64,000 bases of DNA. Origin: Bradyrhizobium stylosanthis (lineage in GTDB: Bacteria > Pseudomonadota > Alphaproteobacteria > Rhizobiales > Xanthobacteraceae). The position numbers were made by a program, and so were the translations under genes. The DNA is taken from the NCBI RefSeq assembly GCF_001641335.1, contig NZ_LVEM01000005.1, forward strand, positions 620,001 to 684,000, given 5' to 3'. The notes under the pieces are model-generated. The model had not been told where the DNA came from. It saw only the letters and a list, made by a program, of their open reading frames with translations, and did no database searches. Position 1 is the first letter of the stretch. Every line of letters begins with the position of its first letter. Below, piece by piece: positions 17,372 to 29,557 of the stretch.

Positions 17372-19669
17372 CTACATCAGCTTCTCCATGGTGATCGGCA
17401 GGTCGCGCACCCGCTTGCCGGTGGCATGGAACACGGCATTGGCGATGGCAGCGGCAGCGCCGACGACGCCGATTTCACCAACTGTCTTGCCGCCGAGAGC
17501 GCTGGCGTGAAAGTCCGGCTCGCCGACTGAGATGACCTCGATATCAGGCACGTCGGCGTTCACCGGCACGACGTACTCGGCAAGGTTATTGTTGGTGATG
17601 CGCGCATAGCGGCGATCGATGTGTATGGCTTCGAGAAGCGCCTCTCCCATTCCCATGATCATGCCACCCTTCCACTGACTTTCGGCGAGCTTGGGGTTGT
17701 AGAGCCTGCCGCAATCAAAGGCTCCGACCATCCGGCGGACACGCACGGTCCCATAGTCCTCGTCGACGCGCACCTCCACGAACTGCGCGCACCATGCGTA
17801 AGTCGCGTGGGTAGCTGACGATGGGCCCATATATTTGAAGCTGTCATACGCGTCGCGCTGCTCGCTTTCGGACGATGCCTTGTCGGCCGGCATGGTATTG
17901 CGCGTGACCTCGATACGATCACGCCCGACCATGCGCATGAACTCCGAAATCATGACGGCTTCTGCGGAGCCATCCGTCGGCGCGATCTTTCCATCCTTGA
18001 TCGTGAAATCGTTCGCGCGCTTGGCCTTGAACGGCGAACCAGCATGACTGGATGCCAGCGTCAGCAGTTCCTCGCGCGCGGCACGTGCGGTCTTGTCCAC
18101 GGCGCCGGTGAGGAGATTGGCAATCTGCGAAACTCCGGCGACCGGTGCGCGCGGAAGGCTGGTGTCGCCGAGCCGAACGCGCACCTGCTCGAACGGCACG
18201 CCGAGCGCGTCGGCGGCTGTCTGGGCAAGGATGGTGTAGGTACCGCCACCGATGTCCGCGCCGCTCGATGCAACATCGACCGAGCCATCGGCCGCAATCG
18301 TGACCCTGGCCTCGCCGGGCGTGTGCACGTTTGGGAAAGCGCCTCCCGCCATTCCCCATCCGATCAATTCGTGGCCATCCCGCATCGAACGCGGCTCCGG
18401 CGAGCGTCGCTCCCAGCCAAACGCCCGTGCGCCGGCGTCATAGGCTTCGCGGAGCCGGCGGGTCGACCAGGGTTTCGCCGATTCGGGATCCTGACTGGCA
18501 TAATTGCGTAGCCGCAATTCGATCGGATCGAGCTTAAGCTTGTAAGCAAGCTCATCCATCGCGCTTTCGAGCGCATAGGCACCGATCGCTTCTCCTGGCG
18601 CGCGCTTCCAGCTCGGTGTAAAGGAATTGACCCGCACCAGCTTCTGCGACGAACTCAGGTTCGGCACGGCGTACATGACCCTGGCTGTGGCCGCACCACC
18701 TTCGACATAATCGTCATCGACGGAGGTCTCGCTGGTGTTCTCGTGAATGATCACCTGCAGCTTTCCGTCTTCACTGGCGCCGAGCGTCAGGTTCTGCCGT
18801 ATCGCGGGACGCAAGCCGTTGCCGGTGAAGTTTTGCGGACGCGACAGCGCCAGCTTTACCGGTCGTCGCATTTCGCGTGCAGCCATCGCTGCGAGGAGCG
18901 CGTCCGCGTGAGCCGTGACCTTGACTCCGAAGCCACCTCCCACGAACGGAGAAATGACACGAACCTTCTCCATCGGGATTGCAAACCACTCGGAAAATGC
19001 TCGTCGTGCACCCTCTGCCCATTGGCTCGGCATCCAAACGGTCAGATCGCCATCGGTGCCCCAGGCTGCGATTGTTCCAAGCGGCTCCATCGGACAGGAA
19101 TATTCGCGCGGCGTGGTGTACGTCGCCTCCATGCGAACCGCTGCTGCCGCGAGCGCACCCTTTGCGTCGCCCCGGCCCATACCGGATGACGGAGCCCCGG
19201 GGACATCAATTGGTCGAGCCGTTGGGTCATCGATGTCGGCGACGGCCGGCTCGGCCTGGTAGTCGACGCGCACGCCGCCCGCAGCCTCGATCGCATGATC
19301 GAAGCTATCGGCGACCACGAGGGCAATCGGTTGACCGTTGTAACGGATGCGATCGTCCTGGAGCGGCAAGAAGCTCTCCATGACGCTCCCTGCTGGAACC
19401 ATGGGACAGCTCTTGAGCGGCAGGGCGTCGGCATGAGTCAAGATCCGCAGTACACCTGGTATCGTCTGCGCCGCGGCAAGATCGATCTTTCCGATGCGCC
19501 CCGACGGCACGATGCTCTCGACGATCACGGCATGGACGATATCTGCCAAATCGTGTTCGAGGGCGTAGTCGGCTCGCCCGGTGACTTTCGCAACGCCATC
19601 AGCACGCGCGATGCGGCGGCCGAGAAACGCTCCGTTGCTCTTCAGAGATTCAGAACTGGTGGTAGACAT
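17372..19669 (-). CDS. Molybdenum hydroxylase, molybdopterin-binding large subunit (PaoC-like), operon 1
   Basis: 765-residue catalytic subunit of a xanthine-oxidase-family aldehyde dehydrogenase. It has a moco-binding FVGGGFGVK stretch, RAPGEAIGAYALESAMDELA, GGGTYTILAQ, and the base-catalyst glutamate in GEIGVVGAAAAIANA near the C-terminus. Enzymes of the PaoABC/YagTSR type oxidise aldehydes using water and pass electrons through FAD and Fe-S subunits. ATG shares a base with the stop of the FAD-subunit gene (TGATG). There is no signal peptide on this subunit; export, if any, would depend on the Fe-S partner, which here also lacks a Tat leader. Confidence 0.93.
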   Translation of the reverse strand: MSTTSSESLKSNGAFLGRRIARADGVAKVTGRADYALEHDLADIVHAVIVESIVPSGRIGKIDLAAAQTIPGVLRILTHADALPLKSCPMVPAGSVMESFLPLQDDRIRYNGQPIALVVADSFDHAIEAAGGVRVDYQAEPAVADIDDPTARPIDVPGAPSSGMGRGDAKGALAAAAVRMEATYTTPREYSCPMEPLGTIAAWGTDGDLTVWMPSQWAEGARRAFSEWFAIPMEKVRVISPFVGGGFGVKVTAHADALLAAMAAREMRRPVKLALSRPQNFTGNGLRPAIRQNLTLGASEDGKLQVIIHENTSETSVDDDYVEGGAATARVMYAVPNLSSSQKLVRVNSFTPSWKRAPGEAIGAYALESAMDELAYKLKLDPIELRLRNYASQDPESAKPWSTRRLREAYDAGARAFGWERRSPEPRSMRDGHELIGWGMAGGAFPNVHTPGEARVTIAADGSVDVASSGADIGGGTYTILAQTAADALGVPFEQVRVRLGDTSLPRAPVAGVSQIANLLTGAVDKTARAAREELLTLASSHAGSPFKAKRANDFTIKDGKIAPTDGSAEAVMISEFMRMVGRDRIEVTRNTMPADKASSESEQRDAYDSFKYMGPSSATHATYAWCAQFVEVRVDEDYGTVRVRRMVGAFDCGRLYNPKLAESQWKGGMIMGMGEALLEAIHIDRRYARITNNNLAEYVVPVNADVPDIEVISVGEPDFHASALGGKTVGEIGVVGAAAAIANAVFHATGKRVRDLPITMEKLM

Positions 19670-20664
19670 CAGGAAGTCCCTCCAACGGTCAGCAGCGCAC
19701 GCGCGACCACGCGGGGAGCCAGGTCAATCTTGAAACGGTCTTCGCCATGGTCGACGGCGCCTTCGGTGGCCAGGCGACTCGCGGCCCGCACGGTCGGCTC
19801 GTCGAAGGTACGTCCGACAAGCGCGGCTTCGACCGTACGTGCCCGCCACGGTCTCGTGGCGATGCCGCCGAGCGCGACCCTGACGTCGCGGATCGTGCGC
19901 CCGTCCGCCTCGAGTTCCAGGCCAACAGCGGCGCTCGCCACCGCGAACTCGTAAGACTCGCGATCGCGGACCTTGAGATAGTGCGAGCGGCGCAACGCCG
20001 GGGAGGTCGGGATCTCGACCGCGACGATCAACTCGCCCGGCGAGAGCGGATGCTCAACGTCGGGCGTGTCGCCGGGTAAAGTGAAAAAGTCATCAATCGG
20101 GATGCGGCGTGGCTTGCCATTTTCGACATAGACCGCAGCGTCGAAGGCGACAAGCGCAACTGCAAAGTCACCGGGATTTGTAGCGATGCAGCTCGGACTC
20201 GTGCCCAAGACAGCGTGGCCGCGGTTGACGCCCTCAAGTGCTGCGCAGCCAGACCCGGGATTGCGTTTGTTGCAGGCACTGTAGACCCCTGGCTCGCGGA
20301 AATAGCTGCAGCGTGTCCGCTGCATGAGATTGCCACCGATCGTGGCCATGTTGCGCAGTTGCGCCGAGGCGCCGCGCCACAGCGATTCCGACAGGACCGG
20401 AAACTCTTTCCGGATCGTGGGGTGATCGGCGACATCGCTCATTCTTGAGAGGGCGCCAATGCGCACGCTCGCCGGACCGGCTTCGATCGTGTCGAGGCCC
20501 GGCAAGCGCGTAATGTCGATGAGCGCTGAAGGGACCTCCACGCCGCATTTCATCAGGTCGACCATGGTGGTACCGCCAGCGAGGAAGCGGGAACCTGCCT
20601 GATCGGCTACGGCCCTCAGCGCGTCGGGAATGGCTGTGGCCCGAACATACTCGAAATTGTTCAT
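19669..20664 (-). CDS. Molybdenum hydroxylase FAD-binding subunit (PaoB-like), operon 1
   Basis: 331 residues from ATG 20664 (MNNFEYVRA). FAD/pyrophosphate-binding motifs FLAGGTTMVDLMK and ATIGGNLMQ are clear. The insert with CSYF...CNKRNPGSGC carries the extra cysteines that bind a 4Fe-4S cluster in PaoB-type subunits. The start overlaps the Fe-S gene stop by four bases (ATGA); the frame is open further upstream without family similarity. Middle gene of the operon; shuttles electrons from the 2Fe-2S subunit to the acceptor. Confidence 0.92.
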   Translation of the reverse strand: MNNFEYVRATAIPDALRAVADQAGSRFLAGGTTMVDLMKCGVEVPSALIDITRLPGLDTIEAGPASVRIGALSRMSDVADHPTIRKEFPVLSESLWRGASAQLRNMATIGGNLMQRTRCSYFREPGVYSACNKRNPGSGCAALEGVNRGHAVLGTSPSCIATNPGDFAVALVAFDAAVYVENGKPRRIPIDDFFTLPGDTPDVEHPLSPGELIVAVEIPTSPALRRSHYLKVRDRESYEFAVASAAVGLELEADGRTIRDVRVALGGIATRPWRARTVEAALVGRTFDEPTVRAASRLATEGAVDHGEDRFKIDLAPRVVARALLTVGGTS

Positions 20665-21167
20665 CGACCGCGCCCCTCTCCCAAATCCATCGCTTGCGCC
20701 GCGTCGCGCACAGCCGCGACGATGTGCGGATAGGCGCCGCAACGGCATAGATTGCCCGACATATATTCGCGGATGCTGGTGTCCGAACCGGTCCGGCCTT
20801 CGTTAATACAAGCGACAGCCGACATGATTTGACCAGACGTGCAGTATCCGCACTGGAAGGCATCGTGGCGGATAAACGCCTCCTGCACCGCGTGCAGGCT
20901 GCCGTTGACTGCCAAGCCCTCGATGGTGGTAATCGCCAGCCCTTCGACCTGGGACGCAAGCGTCAGGCATGCGAGGACACGCCGTCCATCGACGTGAACG
21001 GTGCAGGCGCCGCACTGGCCCTGATCGCATCCTTTCTTGGTACCAAAGAGATGCGCGTATTCACGCAACGCATCCAACAGCGTGACCCGCGGCTCGATCT
21101 GCAGCAGATGCTCGGAGCCGTTGATGCAAAGCCTGATTCCTGCGTCCGCGATGGCTGATTTCGCCAT
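20661..21167 (-). CDS. Molybdenum hydroxylase 2Fe-2S subunit (PaoA-like), operon 1
   Basis: 168 residues with a plant-type ferredoxin motif (GCDQGQCGACTV...C) followed by the helical second 2Fe-2S site (CGYCTSG...CRCGAY). First gene of operon 1. Unlike the homologue at 34733 there is no Tat leader: it begins MAKSAIADAGIRL directly before the ferredoxin strand, so the enzyme is probably cytoplasmic. A conserved palindrome lies about 146 bases upstream, the same distance as in the second copy of this operon. Confidence 0.93.
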   Translation of the reverse strand: MAKSAIADAGIRLCINGSEHLLQIEPRVTLLDALREYAHLFGTKKGCDQGQCGACTVHVDGRRVLACLTLASQVEGLAITTIEGLAVNGSLHAVQEAFIRHDAFQCGYCTSGQIMSAVACINEGRTGSDTSIREYMSGNLCRCGAYPHIVAAVRDAAQAMDLGEGRGR

Positions 21168-21306
21168 GGGTCGAACTCCTGTGATGACTGGTGAGCTGAG
21201 AAGGGTTGAGCGATTTCGGAAGGCATCATCTCGCTTTCATGACAGCTCGACGCAACATGCGCATTGACAACCATCAGCACGCGTGCGGCGAAAGCCGCTT
21301 GACGAG

Positions 21307-21320
21307 TTGACGAATGTCAG
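21307..21320. promoter_or_regulatory. TTGAC-N4-GTCAA-type box between molybdenum hydroxylase operon 1 and clpB
   Basis: TTGAC-GAAT-GTCAG, in a divergent region. Its centre is about 146 bases from the minus-strand Fe-S subunit start and about 188 from clpB. A GAGGAT hexamer at 21343-21348 gives 22-base spacing toward clpB. Either or both directions could be controlled. Confidence 0.55.
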
Positions 21321-21501
21321 CGCGCGCTTGCAGAAATTGCGAGAGGATGAGGTATGCGTACCTTTGCACATAATTCTCAGAGCAGCGTGCGGTTGGCGAG
21401 CAGGTCGCGCGTCTTCAATATTTGAGCGCGATCGAACGGAAGCCCGGTATCCTCGCTGATCGCATTTTTGGGGCGGAGCAGCAGGCCGAGGGAAGACGAC
21501 G

Positions 21502-24153
<2,652 letters not shown>

Positions 24154-24172
24154 ACGGCCTGCCCGAGCTGTT

Positions 24173-24196
24173 AGGGCGAAGAACGGCCTTCGCTCT
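24173..24196 (+). terminator. Hairpin after clpB
   Basis: AGGGCGAAG (24173-24181), a six-base loop, and CTTCGCTCT (24188-24196) form a 9-bp stem with one G-T pair 19 bases after the clpB stop. No U-tract follows, so it may be a weak terminator or a 3'-end stabiliser. Confidence 0.4.
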
Positions 24197-24255
24197 GCAA
24201 CGGGCGGGGATTTGAGATCAGACGGAACGCAGCAGACAGATAATGAGGGGATGAC

Positions 24256-24564
24256 ATGGCAAAGCGTTGCAGGCACTTGGCAGGAATTCATGACGTCGTT
24301 CCCAGTGCTCTGGGATGTGAAGAATGCCTGCAACTGGGCGACCCATGGCTACACTTACGCGTTTGCCGAACCTGCGGTCATGTCGGTTGCTGTGATCAGT
24401 CGCCGAATCGGCACGCGACGAAGCATTTTCACGCAACCGGTCATCCCATCATTGAAGCCTATGATCCGCCAGAAGGCTGGGGCTGGTGCTATGTTGACGA
24501 AATGGTCTTCGACTTGTCGGACAGACCGACGCCCCAGCTGGGTCCGATCCCGAGATTTTATTGA
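24256..24564 (+). CDS. UBP-type zinc finger protein
   Basis: 102 residues with the zf-UBP cysteine/histidine pattern: CxxC in GCEECL, then WLHLRVCRTCGHVGCCD, and paired histidines in HATKHFHATGHPI. In bacteria such small zf-UBP proteins are of unknown function; the fold binds the C-terminal glycines of ubiquitin in eukaryotes. A GAGGGG ribosome binding site precedes ATG 24256. Sits alone between clpB and the aldehyde dehydrogenase box. Confidence 0.85.
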   Translation: MAKRCRHLAGIHDVVPSALGCEECLQLGDPWLHLRVCRTCGHVGCCDQSPNRHATKHFHATGHPIIEAYDPPEGWGWCYVDEMVFDLSDRPTPQLGPIPRFY

Positions 24565-24652
24565 TGCCCACACTACACTGCCTGATCAGAGGCCCCGAAC
24601 GCGCGGGCGAAACGTAAACGACAGTTGATGATGCAATGCTTTCCGGCGTTTG

Positions 24653-24666
24653 TTGACGGCTGTCAA
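24653..24666 (+). promoter_or_regulatory. Perfect TTGAC-N4-GTCAA box upstream of the aldehyde dehydrogenase operon
   Basis: TTGAC-GGCT-GTCAA, centre about 68 bases before ATG 24728, with a loose -10-like CATCGT at about 24689-24694. Confidence 0.62.
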
Positions 24667-24727
24667 GGCAGAGCATCGTTCGTTGCGTCATCGTCAGCTA
24701 CCAAAGCCAACCTGCTGGGAGATGGAC

Positions 24728-26302
24728 ATGGTCGCGCGCAGTGCCAGCCGTAGTTCCGACCGCCACGAAGCCAGAGTAGCGGATGGCAGCAAGGTTCAAA
24801 CGAGAGACCCGCAGCCTTATGATCGGTTCGAGCTGCTACCGATTGCCGGAAGCTGGCGCCATGGTCAGGCAGATCACAGACTGGTCGACACGAATCCGTT
24901 TACCGGCGATGTCCTCCTCGAAATCAAGCAGGCCGATCGTCGCGATCTTGATGCCGCGTTTGCAGCGGCTGCCAAGGCTCAGGTGGAGTGGGCCGTCTCA
25001 GCTCCAGGGGTGCGGGCGCAGGTATTCCGCCGCGCGGCAGGCGTGATGGAAGCGCGCCGTGGTGAAATCGTCGATTGGCTGATCAAGGAATCCGGCAGCA
25101 CGCGACTGAAGGCGAACCTTGAGTGGGAAGTGACTCATACGGTCATGCTGTGGGCGAGTTCGGTGCCGCATGCGGTCGAAAGCCGCTACATTCCGTCCGA
25201 CATTCCCGGCAAGGAAAATCAGGTGCGGCGCAAGCCGGTCGGAGTGGTCGGGGCGATCAGTCCTTGGAACTGGCCGCTCCATCTGAGCAATCGCACCATC
25301 GCGCCGGCGCTCGCGGTAGGAAATGCCGTTGTGGTGAAACCTTCAAGTGATACGCCGGTCACGGGCGGATTGTTGTTGGCGAAAATCCTCGAGGAGGCCG
25401 GTTTGCCGGCGGGGCTCCTCAGCGTCATCGTCGGGGCCGGCAGCGATATCGGCGACGCTTTCGTCAGTCATCCTGTTCCACGAGTCATTTCGTTTACGGG
25501 TTCGACGCCGGTCGGCCGCAGGATCGCGGAACTTGCGGCAAAGGCGCCGATCATCAAGCGCATCGATCTGGAACTCGGCGGCAATGCTCCCTTCGTTGTG
25601 CTCGCGGACGCCGATCTGGATCAGGCCGTCGAGGCCGCAACATTCGGCAAGTTTCTTCATCAGGGCCAGATCTGCATCGCTATAAATCGCCTCATTGTCG
25701 AGGAGCCCGTCTATCACTCGTTCGTTGAACGCTTCACGGAGCGGGTAGCGAGATTGAAAACCGGCGACCCCCGCGATGGCGATACCATGATTGGTCCGAT
25801 CATCAACAACTCGCAGCTTCAGAAGCTGATGGCACGCGTTCACCGCGCCCGCGACGACGGCTGTAAACAGGTGCTCGGAGCCGAGCCGGACGGTCTCGTT
25901 TTGCCACCGCATGTCTTCGTGAACGTCACGAACCAGATGGAACTTGCAGCAGAAGAAATATTCGGACCTCTGGCGCCGATCCTCCGGGTAGGCAGTGCCG
26001 AAGAAGCCCTGGCTGTGGCCAATGAGACGAGTTTTGGACTGAGCGGCGCCGTATTCACGCGCGACCTGCATCGGGGCGTGCACTTTGCCGAGCGAATGCA
26101 GGTGGGCATGGCTCATGTCAATGATCAATCGGTCATCGACTTGCCGACCTGCCCGTTTGGCGGCGAGAAGAATTCCGGCATTGGCCGATTCAATGGCTCT
26201 TGGGCGATCGAGGCCTTCACGACGGACCAGTGGTTGACCGCACAGCACGCGCCGCGAGGCTATCCTTGGAGCGCTTCCGCTGTGCAGGGGCCATGGTCCT
26301 GA
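24728..26302 (+). CDS. NAD(P)-dependent aldehyde dehydrogenase
   Basis: 524 residues from ATG 24728 (GGGAG six bases upstream). Family motifs: SPWNWPLHLSNR, FTGSTPVGRRI, general-base Glu in LELGGNAPFVV, nucleophilic Cys in HQGQICIAINR, and the EEIFGPLAPI and FGLSGAVFTRD ends. Oxidises an unknown aldehyde to the acid. It is preceded by a TTGAC-N4-GTCAA palindrome and followed after 12 bases by the thioredoxin-reductase fusion gene, with which it likely forms an operon. Related to benzaldehyde/vanillin-type dehydrogenases. Confidence 0.93.
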   Translation: MVARSASRSSDRHEARVADGSKVQTRDPQPYDRFELLPIAGSWRHGQADHRLVDTNPFTGDVLLEIKQADRRDLDAAFAAAAKAQVEWAVSAPGVRAQVFRRAAGVMEARRGEIVDWLIKESGSTRLKANLEWEVTHTVMLWASSVPHAVESRYIPSDIPGKENQVRRKPVGVVGAISPWNWPLHLSNRTIAPALAVGNAVVVKPSSDTPVTGGLLLAKILEEAGLPAGLLSVIVGAGSDIGDAFVSHPVPRVISFTGSTPVGRRIAELAAKAPIIKRIDLELGGNAPFVVLADADLDQAVEAATFGKFLHQGQICIAINRLIVEEPVYHSFVERFTERVARLKTGDPRDGDTMIGPIINNSQLQKLMARVHRARDDGCKQVLGAEPDGLVLPPHVFVNVTNQMELAAEEIFGPLAPILRVGSAEEALAVANETSFGLSGAVFTRDLHRGVHFAERMQVGMAHVNDQSVIDLPTCPFGGEKNSGIGRFNGSWAIEAFTTDQWLTAQHAPRGYPWSASAVQGPWS

Positions 26303-26314
26303 AAGGCGCATAGA

Positions 26315-28063
26315 ATGGACGATCTATCCAACACGGTTGTCGCTGGTCTCCAGACGGGCAGTAACGGCATGCTTGAGTCCCGCCGGGAGCACATGTTTCC
26401 CAAGTTCGGGCCGGACGAGATCGACCGCATGCGCAGGTTCGGCGAGATCAAGCACTATGCCGTCGATCAATATCTATTTCGGACGGGCGAGATTCCACCG
26501 GGCATGTTCGTCATCGTTGCCGGTCGGGTATCCATCGAGGCTCGCGATCGACTTGGCCGCGCGGGGAAAATCGTCGAAATGGGTGCAGGCGAATTTGTCG
26601 CCGAAGTCGCGCAACTCTCCGGCGGACCCGCCTTGGTCGATGCGCGCGCAGCCGAGCCCGTTGAAACGCTGTTGCTTCCGCCAGCCAAACTTCGCGCCCT
26701 GCTGATCGCCGACGTTCAACTCGGCGAGCGCATCATGCGCGCCCTGGTCTTGCGACGGGTGTTCCTCATCGAGGCGGGCGCCGGCGGCCCTTGTCTCGTC
26801 GGGCACGATGGCCATCCCGGCATGGTGCGTCTGCTCGAGTTCTTGGCACGCAACGCCTATCCGCACCAAATGCTCGACCCCGCAAAGGATCCGGATGCGC
26901 AAGCATTTTTGGAGCATTATCCTTGCAAACCGGAAGAATTGCCGCTGGTGGTCTGTCCGAACGGGGCGATCCTGAAAAATCCGAGTGAAACTGAGTTGGG
27001 GCGGGTCCTGGGGATGGTCCCTCCGGATCTCGAAGGGCGCCGATACGACGTGGCAATTGTCGGTGCCGGCCCGGGCGGACTTGCGGCGGCCGTGTATGCG
27101 GCCTCCGAGGGATTGTCGGTCGGCGTCTTCGACGCACGGGCGTTCGGGGGGCAAGCTGGTGCCAGCAGCTGCATCGAGAACTATCTGGGATTTCCGACGG
27201 GTATTTCAGGCCAGGCGCTGGCAGGGCGGGCCTATGTGCAGGCACAGAAGTTCGGCGTGGAGATGGTCATCCCCGAGGCGGTCACGAACCTTCGTTGTGA
27301 GCACCATCCCTTCGTGATCGAGCTTTCGGACGGCCTTAGCGTCACCGCGCTGAGTGTCGTGATCGCGAGTGGTGCGCGATATCGCAGGCCGAACATACCA
27401 AATTTGGAGCATTTCGAGGGGCGGGGAGTTTGGTATTGGGCTTCCCCGATCGAGGCTCGCCTATGCCGAAACGAGGAGGTGGTGCTGGTCGGCGGAGGCA
27501 ACTCCGCAGGGCAGGCGGCGGTGTTTCTCAGCCGCTATGCCAAGAAGGTATGGATGCTTGTGCGGGGATCTAGCCTCTCGGAGAGTATGTCGCAATATCT
27601 GATAGACAGGATCGCAGCGACAGCGAATATCGAGTTGCTCACCTGCACGGAGATCGTAAGGTTGTCGGGTAACGAGCAGGGCCAACTCGAACGCGTCCGC
27701 TGGCGCACCGGGACCAGCGCGGAAGTTGAGAAAACGATCCGCAACGTCTTCATGTTCATCGGTGCGGAGCCGGCAACAGAGTGGCTGAGCGGTTGCAACG
27801 TCAGCCGCGACAGCAAGGGGTTTGTGCGAACAGGCACGAACATCCCTCCTGACGACCTCCTATCGGTCGACGGCGCCAGCGTGCCATCGCTCGAGTCGAA
27901 CGTGGCTGGTGTGTTTGCAGTGGGTGATGTGCGTTTCGGATCCGTCAAGCGCGTTGGCGCGGCGATCGGCGAGGGAGCAACGGTCGTGCAGCAGATCCAC
28001 GCGTTTCTCGAGACGGCGCGGACCAGCCAAAGCGGAGAGCCGGTGCAGGCCGCCGCAGCATGA
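26315..28063 (+). CDS. Fusion of a cyclic-nucleotide-binding domain with a thioredoxin-reductase-like flavoprotein
   Basis: 582 residues. Residues 25-150 form a Crp-like cNMP fold (VDQYLFRTGEIPPGMFVIVAGRV). Residues 165-235 look like a thioredoxin/glutaredoxin-fold linker (LPLVVCPNGAILKNPSE). Residues 243-565 are a two-dinucleotide-fold reductase with an FAD motif (IVGAGPGGLAAA), NADPH motif (VGGGNSAGQAA) and C-terminal VFAVGDVR. The usual CxxC of thioredoxin reductase is absent; the region reads GASSCIENYLGFPTG. So it is a flavin reductase or disulfide shuttle gated by a nucleotide or by the N-terminal fold. Operonic with the aldehyde dehydrogenase. Confidence 0.9.
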   Translation: MDDLSNTVVAGLQTGSNGMLESRREHMFPKFGPDEIDRMRRFGEIKHYAVDQYLFRTGEIPPGMFVIVAGRVSIEARDRLGRAGKIVEMGAGEFVAEVAQLSGGPALVDARAAEPVETLLLPPAKLRALLIADVQLGERIMRALVLRRVFLIEAGAGGPCLVGHDGHPGMVRLLEFLARNAYPHQMLDPAKDPDAQAFLEHYPCKPEELPLVVCPNGAILKNPSETELGRVLGMVPPDLEGRRYDVAIVGAGPGGLAAAVYAASEGLSVGVFDARAFGGQAGASSCIENYLGFPTGISGQALAGRAYVQAQKFGVEMVIPEAVTNLRCEHHPFVIELSDGLSVTALSVVIASGARYRRPNIPNLEHFEGRGVWYWASPIEARLCRNEEVVLVGGGNSAGQAAVFLSRYAKKVWMLVRGSSLSESMSQYLIDRIAATANIELLTCTEIVRLSGNEQGQLERVRWRTGTSAEVEKTIRNVFMFIGAEPATEWLSGCNVSRDSKGFVRTGTNIPPDDLLSVDGASVPSLESNVAGVFAVGDVRFGSVKRVGAAIGEGATVVQQIHAFLETARTSQSGEPVQAAAA

Positions 28064-28083
28064 GACGAAAGATCTCTGAGCAT

Positions 28084-28097
28084 ATGACGCCTGTCAA
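28084..28097 (+). promoter_or_regulatory. TTGAC-N4-GTCAA-type box upstream of the DUF1931 gene
   Basis: ATGAC-GCCT-GTCAA, one base off the perfect palindrome, 41 bases (centre) before ATG 28132 and 68 before the in-frame ATG at 28159. Class II spacing would place the transcript start on the first ATG, hinting that 28159 may be the real start. Confidence 0.5.
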
Positions 28098-28131
28098 TGC
28101 GACTGGCGGCGGAAAATGGCAAACGTGACCG

Positions 28132-28617
28132 ATGATCGCGCAACTTCCTCCCGACAAGATGCCGCCGCCGCGCCCAGAGGGCGTGCGGAAGCTCCAGCGA
28201 TTATTTCGCGAGGCGGCTGGTCTCGACTTCGACAAGGCTGACCTCAAGCGCTACGAGGAGTTCATCGATCATAGGATTTATCGGTTGTTACTGCGCGCCG
28301 AGGCCGACGCCAAAGCTGGCGGCGACGTCCTGATCGAGCCCTGGAATCTTCCGATCACCGCCGGGCTCCAGGAATGCATCGAGCAATTCAGGAAAATGGA
28401 CGAAACGATAGAGCGGGCGCCGATTCTCGACCGTCTCGCTCACAGGCCGCCGCTGCAATTCAGCTATAGCGACGAGACCGAAGCAATGCTGCCGGACCTT
28501 GCCGGGGGACTTGGCGTCGCGCTTGCACGCGCATTGAAAATCATCGAGCCGGACTTGAAAAATCCGCAGACGAAGCAGTGGGAACTCGCCTCGCGGCTCT
28601 TCGAGATGTTGCTTTAG
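28132..28617 (+). CDS. DUF1931 histone-fold family protein
   Basis: 161 residues matching the DUF1931 pattern: FREAAGLDFDKADLKRYEEF, DVLIEPWNLPITAGLQECI, RPPLQFSYSDETEAMLPDL, and a KIIEPDLKNPQTKQWE end. Members adopt a doubled histone-like fold and turn up in stress or redox clusters; whether they bind DNA is not settled. The first nine residues may be untranslated (see the adjacent box). Lies after the reductase fusion and before an aldo/keto reductase, all on the plus strand. Confidence 0.88.
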   Translation: MIAQLPPDKMPPPRPEGVRKLQRLFREAAGLDFDKADLKRYEEFIDHRIYRLLLRAEADAKAGGDVLIEPWNLPITAGLQECIEQFRKMDETIERAPILDRLAHRPPLQFSYSDETEAMLPDLAGGLGVALARALKIIEPDLKNPQTKQWELASRLFEMLL

Positions 28618-28687
28618 CCTGCCGCACCAGATCCTGCCGGAGTTCGCACATTTGCATCAAAGTGTGGAGGACCAGGGAGCGCCCCCT

Positions 28688-29539
28688 ATGACTGTGATAG
28701 AGACCACTCGGACAATCGTGCTTCCTTCAGGTGAATATATTCCGAAGCTCGGCCAAGGGACTTGGCACATGGCCGAGAATCCGCTGATTCGAACGAAGGA
28801 GGTCAACGCGCTACGTCTCGGCATCGATCTCGGCATGAGTTTGATCGATACGGCCGAGATGTATGCCGACGGTGGCGCCGAGCGTGTCGTCGGCGAGGCG
28901 ATCAAGGGGCGGCGTGACGAGATTTTCCTGGTGAGCAAGGTGCTCCCTCACAACGCCACGCGGCACGGCACGATAGCAGCCTGCAACCGAAGCCTGGCTC
29001 GGCTTGGGGTGGATGTGATCGACCTCTATCTGCTGCATTGGCGGGGGTCGGTTCCGCTGGAAGAGACAGTCGATGCCTTCGAAACCTTGGTGGGCGCGGG
29101 TAAGATCCGGTACTGGGGCGTCAGTAATTTCGACGTCGCCGACATGCAGGAACTCCTCGACTTGCCCAATGGTGCAAATGTCGCGACCGATCAGGTGCTC
29201 TACAACCTCGCGCGCCGCGGTATCGAGTTCGATCTCCTGCCTTCGTGCCAGCGCAGCGGCCTGCCGATCATGGCCTATTCGCCGATCGAGCAGGGGCGTG
29301 TGTTGCATCACGTCACGCTCAAGTCGATTGCAACACGTCTCGGCGCGACACCGGCACAAGTGGCGCTGGCCTGGGTGCTGCGCCAGGATGGCGTATGTGC
29401 GATCCCGCAGTCGGGCAAGCCCGAGCATGTGCGCGAGAACCGTGGTGCGCTCGACGTTCGGCTGACGTCTCGGGATCTGGCCGAACTCGATGAAAGCTTT
29501 CCGCCGCCGGATCGCAAGCAACCTCTGGCGTCGCACTAA
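28688..29539 (+). CDS. Aldo/keto reductase
   Basis: 283 residues from ATG 28688 (GGGAG about ten bases upstream). The catalytic tetrad is complete: Asp54 and Tyr59 (LIDTAEMYADGG), Lys84 (LVSKV) and His117 (YLLHWRG). NADPH-binding residues are in the C-terminal AIPQSGKPEHVRENRGAL stretch. Reduces aldehydes or ketones to alcohols. Nearest resemblance is to the YeaE/2,5-diketogluconate reductase-type AKRs. It precedes trxC by 18 bases, so the two are likely co-transcribed. Confidence 0.93.
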   Translation: MTVIETTRTIVLPSGEYIPKLGQGTWHMAENPLIRTKEVNALRLGIDLGMSLIDTAEMYADGGAERVVGEAIKGRRDEIFLVSKVLPHNATRHGTIAACNRSLARLGVDVIDLYLLHWRGSVPLEETVDAFETLVGAGKIRYWGVSNFDVADMQELLDLPNGANVATDQVLYNLARRGIEFDLLPSCQRSGLPIMAYSPIEQGRVLHHVTLKSIATRLGATPAQVALAWVLRQDGVCAIPQSGKPEHVRENRGALDVRLTSRDLAELDESFPPPDRKQPLASH

Positions 29540-29557
29540 TTCGGGAGACATTGAGCC